Assembly (NCBI GenBank): GCA_036567985.1
Contig: DATCTK010000069.1
Span: 1-45,994, forward strand
Source: SZUA-229 sp036567985
GTDB taxonomy: Bacteria > Pseudomonadota > Gammaproteobacteria > SZUA-229
Direction: 5' to 3'
Length of the DNA stretch: 45,994 nucleotides
Position numbers and translations under genes: made by a program. Under the pieces are notes generated by a model. It made no database searches, was not told where the DNA came from, and saw nothing but the letters and a program-made list of their open reading frames with translations. This document shows positions 41,071-45,994 of the stretch, piece by piece (the stretch's first letter is position 1; the number at the start of each line of letters is the position of its first letter).

Positions 41071-41730
41071 TCAGGCAGATAACTCCACCGGATAACCCGC
41101 GCCTTTCCATTCCGGAAACCCGTCTTCAAGCCGGCTGGCGCTAAAGCCATGCTCACGCAACTGCTGCACCGCATTATATGAATACACGCAATGCGCACCG
41201 CGGCAGTAGGCAACAATTTCCTGCCCGGCATCGAGTAACTGCAGGCGCTGTTCCAGCTCCTGGGGTGGAATATTTACCGCCCCTGGCAAATGCCCGGCGG
41301 CATATTCCTCGGCTGGCCGCACATCGATCACCGTCACCAGCCCCTGCTCAACCCGTTGCATCAGCTCCTCGCGACGCAATGGTTCCAGCTCATCTTTCAC
41401 TGTGAGGAAAGTATTCACCAAATGCCCAACCTCGGCAAGATGATTCTCCGCCACACAGCGCATCACCCGCATCAGTTCCACCACATCATCACTGGATACC
41501 CGGTAGAACACCTGAAGGCCCCGTTTCACGCTGCTTACCAGCCCCACCTGTCGCAGCTGCTGCAAATGCTGCGAGGTATTGGCGACACTTAAGCCCGCGA
41601 CCCTGGCCAGCTCTTCCACGCTGCGCTCCCGCTGGGCGAGAAACTCCAGCATCTGCAGCCGATTGCCATTGCTCAGCGCCTTACCGATGCGCGCAAACTG
41701 CTCAAAAATATTGTGTTTAAATTCACTCAC
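41071..41730 (-). CDS. ArsR-rhodanese fusion transcriptional regulator
   Basis: A 219-aa fusion of an ArsR-type winged helix-turn-helix (about residues 5-95, with LSVANTSQHLQQLRQVGLVSS as recognition region) and a C-terminal rhodanese domain (about 120-215) with active-site loop CRGAHC (Cys176, Cys181). Such regulators respond to metalloids or reactive sulfur through cysteine chemistry. The GTG at 41730 (VSEFKHNIFEQF) matches family starts; the frame extends upstream to 41805 without support. It is divergent from arsS, with a palindrome between the two, so it probably controls the arsenic operon. Confidence 0.88.
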   Translation of the reverse strand: MSEFKHNIFEQFARIGKALSNGNRLQMLEFLAQRERSVEELARVAGLSVANTSQHLQQLRQVGLVSSVKRGLQVFYRVSSDDVVELMRVMRCVAENHLAEVGHLVNTFLTVKDELEPLRREELMQRVEQGLVTVIDVRPAEEYAAGHLPGAVNIPPQELEQRLQLLDAGQEIVAYCRGAHCVYSYNAVQQLREHGFSASRLEDGFPEWKGAGYPVELSA

Positions 41731-42110
41731 TGTGACGGTTACCTGTATTAGTGTACGGGTTCTGGTTAGCGCTCCAGCAGCGGACGATTCGCCTGTGCAC
41801 AGCAACCCTGTTGCGGGAGTCGGCCGGTGCTTGACCAGAAGCGGCGTTCCAATTAAGCTAACTATTCAAGTAATTAATTGAACATAATCAATGGCCCATT
41901 ATAGGCCGCTTTTTTACTCAACAGCAAGCTGGCACCGTCACGGCCCGCCCATTTATTGAGGGATGACACAGATCTCGACCGATGAATATTTATTATGCAT
42001 AGCGAAACCGGCCATACAGCTCGGTGCGCATATCGGCATGCAGCCCATTACGATTATTTGACCTGTTCAATCAGGCCCCATCCCCCCATCGCAATACACA
42101 GGCAGACCTT
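41731..42110. promoter_or_regulatory. Divergent promoter region of the arsenic cluster
   Basis: A 380-bp gap between arsR-rhodanese (leftward) and arsS (rightward). It holds the near-perfect palindrome at 41865-41882. A -35-like TTGAAC at 41878-41883 and a -10-like TATAGG at 41900-41905 (16-bp spacer) face arsS, so the palindrome overlaps the -35 box. No other gene is supported here. Confidence 0.5.
41865..41882. promoter_or_regulatory. Candidate ArsR operator
   Basis: TTCAAGTAATTAATTGAA is an 18-bp near-perfect palindrome, TTCAA-N8-TTGAA. Imperfect TTCAA/TTGAA palindromes are typical binding sites of ArsR/SmtB-family regulators. Its place between the divergent regulator and arsS genes, overlapping the arsS -35 box, fits repression of both. 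Confidence 0.6.
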
Positions 42111-43073
42111 ATGCTCGACAGCAAACCGCTATTAATGAACAGTGACTTTCCTGCACTCAAACGCAGCGAGCTGCACACGCTGCAGCTTAACCTGGGTTAC
42201 ACCTGCAACCAGAACTGCAAGCACTGTCATGTGAATGCAGGGCCCACCCGCACTGAACAGATGTCACTGCAGACGATTGAGCAGGTACTGGATTTTGCCC
42301 GTGAGCATAATATAAAAACACTCGACCTCACCGGCGGTGCACCAGAAATGAACCCCCACTTCCGTTACCTGGTGTCACAGGCACATAAGGCGGGCATACA
42401 CATTCTTGATCGTTGCAACCTGACCATTCTCAGCGAACCCGGCTATGCAGACCTGGCCGAATTTCTGGCACAACACCGTGTCGAAGTGGTTGCCTCCCTG
42501 CCCTGCTACACCGAAGACAATGTCGACCAGCAACGGGGCAAGGGTGTATTCAATGGCAGCATCCGTGGTCTGCAACAACTCAATGACCTGGGCTACGGAA
42601 AAACAGGCAGTGGCCTGATTCTCAATTTAATGTACAACCCGCTGGGCGCATTTCTGCCACCCGCGCAGGCAACACTGCAGGCCGACTACCAGCAAAAGCT
42701 CAAACAGGATTTTGCTATCGAGTTTAACCAGCTACTCACCCTCACCAATATGCCGATTATGCGTTTTGGCAGTATGCTGATGAGCAAGGGTGAATTCGAC
42801 GACTATATGCAACTGTTAAAGTCCGCCCACTCAGACAGCAATCTGCCCAGTGTAATGTGCCGCAGCCTGATCAGTATCGACTGGCAGGGTTATGTTTACG
42901 ACTGCGACTTTAACCAGATGCTGGACATGCCCAGCCAGCTCGAACAGAAAAACCAGACGCATATTTCCGAGCTCCGACTGGAAACACTTAACCGCAGCCC
43001 GATCCGTGTGGCGGATCACTGTTATGGCTGCACCGCAGGGGCCGGGTCAAGCTGTGGCGGCGCATTCAATTAA
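42111..43073 (+). CDS. arsS: Arsenosugar biosynthesis radical SAM protein ArsS
   Basis: A 320-aa radical SAM enzyme with the cluster-binding CNQNCKHC motif (CxxxCxxC, about residues 28-35 from this start), a GGAPEMNPHF segment, and a C-terminal cysteine-rich SPASM-like part (CRSLISIDWQGYVYDCDF, CYGCTAGAGSSCGG). This matches the ArsS family (TIGR04167) that adds the 5'-deoxyadenosyl group to dimethylated arsenic in arsenosugar synthesis. The ATG at 42111 is preferred; an upstream GTG at 42024 extends the frame. It is the first gene of the operon arsS-GT-GT-arsM. Confidence 0.93.
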   Translation: MLDSKPLLMNSDFPALKRSELHTLQLNLGYTCNQNCKHCHVNAGPTRTEQMSLQTIEQVLDFAREHNIKTLDLTGGAPEMNPHFRYLVSQAHKAGIHILDRCNLTILSEPGYADLAEFLAQHRVEVVASLPCYTEDNVDQQRGKGVFNGSIRGLQQLNDLGYGKTGSGLILNLMYNPLGAFLPPAQATLQADYQQKLKQDFAIEFNQLLTLTNMPIMRFGSMLMSKGEFDDYMQLLKSAHSDSNLPSVMCRSLISIDWQGYVYDCDFNQMLDMPSQLEQKNQTHISELRLETLNRSPIRVADHCYGCTAGAGSSCGGAFN

Positions 43074-43812
43074 TTCCGCGCAGGCTGGCGATAGCCTGCC
43101 CGACTGCACAGCGAGCGAACAGCGCTGCAAACTGTCGATTATCATACCCTGTTTAAATGAAGCGCAGCAGATTGAACACTGCCTGCAACCTTTACAGGCA
43201 CTACGCAAACGCGGCCATGAAATTATTGTCTGTGATGCGGGCAGCACTGATAACACGCGGCAACTGGCCGGGCCATTGTGCGATATTGTTTTGCAGGCTG
43301 ACAAGGGCCGTGCACTGCAGATGAATGCCGGCGCCGCACAGGCCAAGGGTGATGTGCTGTGTTTTTTACATGCCGACACGCTCAGTCCGCAACAGCTTGA
43401 TGAACATATTTTCCTGGCGCTGCAACAACGCCGGCGAGTATGGGGTCGATTCAATATTCGCCTTAGCGGCCAGCACCCCGCCTTCCGTTTGATCGAACGC
43501 CTGATTAATCTGCGCTCCTGCCTCAGCGGCGTGGCCAGTGGTGACCAGGGCATTTTTATTTACCGCAGCGTATTCAATCGCCTCGGCGGTTATAAAGCGA
43601 TTGCGCTGATGGAAGATATCGAACTGAGCAAACGACTGCGAAAAATTTCAAAGCCTGCCTGTATCAAACACGTAAGGTTAATCACCTCCAGCCGACGCTG
43701 GGAAGAACACGGCATCGCGCGCACGGTGTTACTCATGTGGAAACTGCGACTGAAATATTTCCTCGGCAGCCAGCCGCAACAACTCGCCAGCCAATACCGC
43801 GACCACAGCTAA
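43024..43812 (+). CDS. Arsenosugar-associated glycosyltransferase family 2 protein (TIGR04283 type)
   Basis: A GT-A fold glycosyltransferase with SIIIPCLNEAQQIEHCLQPL at its start, the DAGSTDNT nucleotide-sugar-binding strand and an LHADT acidic motif. It matches the rSAM/selenodomain-associated transferase family TIGR04283, found next to ArsS-type genes. The start is uncertain: the ATG at 43024 overlaps arsS by 50 bp, and a GTG at 43054 is also possible. It probably links a sugar unit to the arsenic-containing product or a related lipid; the donor and acceptor are unknown. Confidence 0.85.
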   Translation: MAAPQGPGQAVAAHSINSAQAGDSLPDCTASEQRCKLSIIIPCLNEAQQIEHCLQPLQALRKRGHEIIVCDAGSTDNTRQLAGPLCDIVLQADKGRALQMNAGAAQAKGDVLCFLHADTLSPQQLDEHIFLALQQRRRVWGRFNIRLSGQHPAFRLIERLINLRSCLSGVASGDQGIFIYRSVFNRLGGYKAIALMEDIELSKRLRKISKPACIKHVRLITSSRRWEEHGIARTVLLMWKLRLKYFLGSQPQQLASQYRDHS

Positions 43813-43816
43813 GACC

Positions 43817-44473
43817 ATGCCGGATAAAAAACCCACCAGCCAGCAGTTACTGATTGTCTTCGCCAAAGCACCGGTTGAAGCACAATGCAAAACCCGGCTG
43901 ATTCCGCTGCTTGGCGAAAGCGGCGCCACCAAGTTTTACAAAGACCTGCTGCAGCATTGCCTGCTTACGGTATCGCAACTCGACAATACCGATATCGCAC
44001 TGTATGTCACGCCGCACACACAACACCCGTTTCTGCAACAGCTGGTCAGCGATTACCACACTATATTGCAATTACAACAGGGCAGGGACCTGGGCGAGCG
44101 CATGCACCATGCCATGCAACAGGGCCTGCAGGATTATCAACGGGTGGTATTAATTGGCAGTGACTGCCCCGGCATCACGCCGGGTTATCTCGAACGGGCA
44201 TTTGCCACACTGCAGCACAGTGATTTGGTGATTGGCCCGGCGAAAGATGGCGGCTATGTGCTGATCGGTGGCCAGCGCATATCAGCTGAAATTTTTGCCA
44301 ACACCCGCTGGAGCAGCGAGCAGGTATTTGAACAATGCCTGCGCAATATCCACCATGCCGGCTACAGCCACCAGTGCCTGGCCCCGCAGCAGGATATTGA
44401 TACCCCCGAGGATTTCCTGCACAATCAATTGCAACTGCAAACATTGCTGGGCAAGACCTACCCGCTCAGTTAG
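43817..44473 (+). CDS. Arsenosugar-associated glycosyltransferase-like protein (TIGR04282 / DUF2064 type)
   Basis: A 218-aa nucleotidyl- or glycosyl-transferase-like protein of the DUF2064/TIGR04282 family, with IVFAKAPVEAQCKTRL at its start, IGSDCPGITPGYLERAF in the middle and a GPAKDGGYVLIGG loop. These genes commonly pair with TIGR04283 partners beside arsS-type radical SAM genes. It begins 5 bp after its neighbour's stop. Together the two proteins are expected to build or activate a sugar part of an arsenosugar-type product. Confidence 0.88.
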   Translation: MPDKKPTSQQLLIVFAKAPVEAQCKTRLIPLLGESGATKFYKDLLQHCLLTVSQLDNTDIALYVTPHTQHPFLQQLVSDYHTILQLQQGRDLGERMHHAMQQGLQDYQRVVLIGSDCPGITPGYLERAFATLQHSDLVIGPAKDGGYVLIGGQRISAEIFANTRWSSEQVFEQCLRNIHHAGYSHQCLAPQQDIDTPEDFLHNQLQLQTLLGKTYPLS

Positions 44474-44500
44474 CACCATCACCTAACATAGGGAAACGCC

Positions 44501-45304
44501 ATGAATCACCAGCAAGCCGATGACATCCGCAACAAGGTCAGGGACTCCTACAGCCAGGTGGCCGAAGCCAATAACCAGGGCGACTGTTGTGGCACTGCAT
44601 CGAGTTGCTGCGGCGTATCCGACGATGCACAGATCAACCAGCTAATCTCCACCCGTCTCGGTTATTCCGAAGAGGATTTAAAAAACACACCGGAGGGTGC
44701 CGACATGGGACTGGGCTGCGGCAACCCCGCGGCCATTGCCTCGCTCAAGCCGGGTGAAACCGTGCTGGACCTGGGCAGCGGCGGCGGCTTCGATGCCTTC
44801 CTTGCCGCCAACCAGGTGGGTGAAACGGGCCAGGTGATCGGTGTCGACATGACCCCACAGATGCTCAGCAAGGCACGTAACAATGCCGCCAAAGCAAACT
44901 ACAGCCAGGTGGAATTCCGCCTCGGCGAAATCGAACACCTGCCGGTTGCCGACAACAGCATCGATGTAATTATCTCCAACTGCGTCATCAACCTGTCACC
45001 CAATAAACAACAGGTATTCAACGATGCCTACCGGGTATTAAAGCCCGGCGGCCGCCTCGCCATCTCCGACGTGGTCAGCAGCCGAGAACTGCCCGATGAA
45101 ATCAAGAACGACCATGTGCTTTATTCCGCCTGCGTCAGCGGTGCCAGCAGCATCGATGCATTACAGCAGATGATGCAACAGGCCGGCTTCAAACAGATCC
45201 GCATCGAACCCAAAGACGAAAGCCGCGAATTTATCAAGGACTGGGCACCGGGTATGAAGATAGAAGACTATGTGATTTCTGCGAGTATACAGGCGGTTAA
45301 GTAA
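44501..45304 (+). CDS. arsM: Arsenite methyltransferase ArsM
   Basis: A 267-aa S-adenosylmethionine-dependent methyltransferase. The SAM-binding motif VLDLGSGGGFD is at about residues 88-98, and three Cys (73, 161 and 211, in GLGCGNP, SNCVINL and ACVSGA contexts) match those that bind arsenic in ArsM enzymes. An N-terminal CC pair repeat (CCG at 29-31 and CCG at 36-38) may hold extra As(III). It methylates arsenite stepwise to mono-, di- and trimethyl arsenicals. AGGGA ribosome binding site; last gene of the operon, 27 bp after its neighbour. Confidence 0.95.
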   Translation: MNHQQADDIRNKVRDSYSQVAEANNQGDCCGTASSCCGVSDDAQINQLISTRLGYSEEDLKNTPEGADMGLGCGNPAAIASLKPGETVLDLGSGGGFDAFLAANQVGETGQVIGVDMTPQMLSKARNNAAKANYSQVEFRLGEIEHLPVADNSIDVIISNCVINLSPNKQQVFNDAYRVLKPGGRLAISDVVSSRELPDEIKNDHVLYSACVSGASSIDALQQMMQQAGFKQIRIEPKDESREFIKDWAPGMKIEDYVISASIQAVK

Positions 45305-45670
45305 ACCGACCTGTTAAGCATGGGAGCCATCTTGTCGTAATTGTCGGCGCAATATACCGCCGGTGAACAGCCATAAATTAGAGAGTTAAAAAGTCCCCAC
45401 AGATTTTATTCCACGCAGGCATTCTGAGCCTCACCGTAAATCTGCACCCAAACACCTTCATAAGGCGCTGTTTTTTAAAGCCTATTTATATATAAAAGCA
45501 AGAACTACAGACGCTTACCCTAGAATTCATTAACAAAAACTGTCGCCAATGACTGTTCCGGCTGTTAGGATTATTCGCAAATAACTAAAAAACAAACCAG
45601 AATATGCGACATGTCGCAATTTACCCTAAATTACGACATTTCGTCTATATCACTGTTAGAGCCACAATAA
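45305..45670. other. AT-rich gap with a palindrome, no gene seen
   Basis: No reading frame or RNA gene is supported in this stretch. Base composition turns AT-rich compared with the genes to the left. A perfect palindrome TGCGACATGTCGCA lies at 45605-45618, with a related imperfect ACGACATTTCGT about 15 bp further on, just ahead of the 75-aa reading frame. This could be a regulator binding region for that gene. Confidence 0.45.
45605..45618. promoter_or_regulatory. Perfect 14-bp palindrome TGCGACATGTCGCA
   Basis: An exact palindrome 53 bp before the start of the 75-aa frame, followed by a similar but imperfect ACGACATTTCGT at about 45633-45644. Two related sites next to a gene start suggest cooperative binding by a dimeric regulator. 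No regulator can be named. Confidence 0.35.
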
Positions 45671-45898
45671 ATGAATGAAGAGACTCAAGCACTAGTTAAA
45701 GCAATTGAAAGCTTGCAACAGGAAGCCAACCCTTTTAAGGATTATATGTTCCCTCTAGTAACAGCTTTCTTTTCTTCATTGCTGGGTGCATTTGTTGCAT
45801 ACCTAACAATTAATCATCAAGACAAGATGAAGCTTGAAAAAGAGAGAGTTCATATCACTGCTGTCCCGTTAACTTTCATAGGAGCTCCATCTGATTGA
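45671..45898 (+). CDS. Small single-pass membrane protein, possibly truncated (75 aa)
   Basis: A short protein with an acidic N-terminal helix and one transmembrane segment (about residues 27-46, MFPLVTAFFSSLLGAFVAYL), followed by a charged stretch (NHQDKMKLEKERVHI) and about 15 residues of different character. It looks like the N-terminal part of a longer membrane-anchored protein whose frame has been broken, but I have no homologue to prove this. It is AT-rich, unlike the arsenic operon. The next 96 bp to the window edge contain no continuation I can support. Confidence 0.45.
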   Translation: MNEETQALVKAIESLQQEANPFKDYMFPLVTAFFSSLLGAFVAYLTINHQDKMKLEKERVHITAVPLTFIGAPSD

Positions 45899-45994
45899 TA
45901 TTGATCGACCTGTCTATAACAGGGTCGCCTCTAAGCAGCCCCATTAAATCGCGTTTCTCAAATAAATTTAACTGCAATACACGTAGAATCTGCT

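Noticed and set aside
41731..41805. Upstream extension of the ArsR-rhodanese gene
   Set aside because: No ribosome binding site and no match to family N-termini, which begin near EFKHNIFEQF.

Overview
The window looks like a stretch of chromosome from a free-living, motile gammaproteobacterium. Evidence for this is the family content (DjlA, MlaA, YchJ, RmuC, TusA, Slt, TRAP transporter, MASE3/GGDEF/EAL signalling). A TusA sulfur carrier, rhodaneses, a phosphoribulokinase-family gene and an arsenic module give it the flavour of sulfur-oxidising Chromatiales-like relatives, but that placement is inference. No rRNA, tRNA, phage, CRISPR array or intact insertion sequence was seen. Nearly all genes look native; the exceptions are repeat-rich intergenic islands at about 34.9-35.1 kb and 38.0-39.0 kb, and an AT-rich right edge after 45.3 kb.

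Region by region. 0.2-4.3 kb: poorly characterised conserved genes, including a cysteine-rich pair, helical proteins, a receiver-like protein and a membrane-anchored putative alpha/alpha-toroid protein. 4.6-8.3 kb: a four-gene TRAP transporter operon with a TPR lipoprotein of the TatT type. 8.4-9.9 kb: two convergent membrane J-domain proteins. 10.2-16.3 kb: a signalling block with a methyl-accepting chemotaxis protein that has almost no periplasmic domain, a MASE3-PAS-PAS-GGDEF-EAL protein, and an unusual CheW-like/transmembrane/LysM fusion. 16.4-26.3 kb: envelope and redox housekeeping (PlsC-like acyltransferase, MlaA, retropepsin-like protease, Nudix hydrolase, lipoamide dehydrogenase-like flavoenzyme next to a thioredoxin, Sel1 repeat protein, Slt lytic transglycosylase). 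26.4-32.9 kb: small proteins, a phosphoribulokinase homologue with substituted catalytic residues, PilZ, RmuC, a PfkB kinase overlapping a Rieske protein, a BASS transporter and YchJ. 33.1-38.1 kb: tusA with a clear promoter and terminator, a TetR regulator, a periplasmic cyclophilin, a second BASS transporter, hemB and aroE. 38.1-39.0 kb: a tandem duplication of the aroE 3' end mixed with REP-like hairpins. 39.0-41.0 kb: rhodanese, DUF2914, gamma carbonic anhydrase and a CxxC protein. 41.1-45.3 kb: an arsenic cluster.

The best-supported pathway is the arsenic module. An ArsR-rhodanese fusion regulator is transcribed divergently from arsS (arsenosugar radical SAM), two arsenosugar-associated glycosyltransferase-type proteins (TIGR04283 and TIGR04282/DUF2064 families) and arsM (arsenite methyltransferase). 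An 18-bp near-perfect palindrome lies in the divergent promoter region. Together they read as a regulated route from arsenite to methylated arsenic and arsenosugar-type products.

The items most worth a second look are the CheW-TM-LysM fusion, the phosphoribulokinase homologue that has lost its catalytic Asp and several substrate-binding residues, the arsenosugar cluster with its operator, and the duplicated aroE tail, which carries an intrinsic terminator for the opposite strand. All functional statements come from reading motifs by eye; no database search was run.
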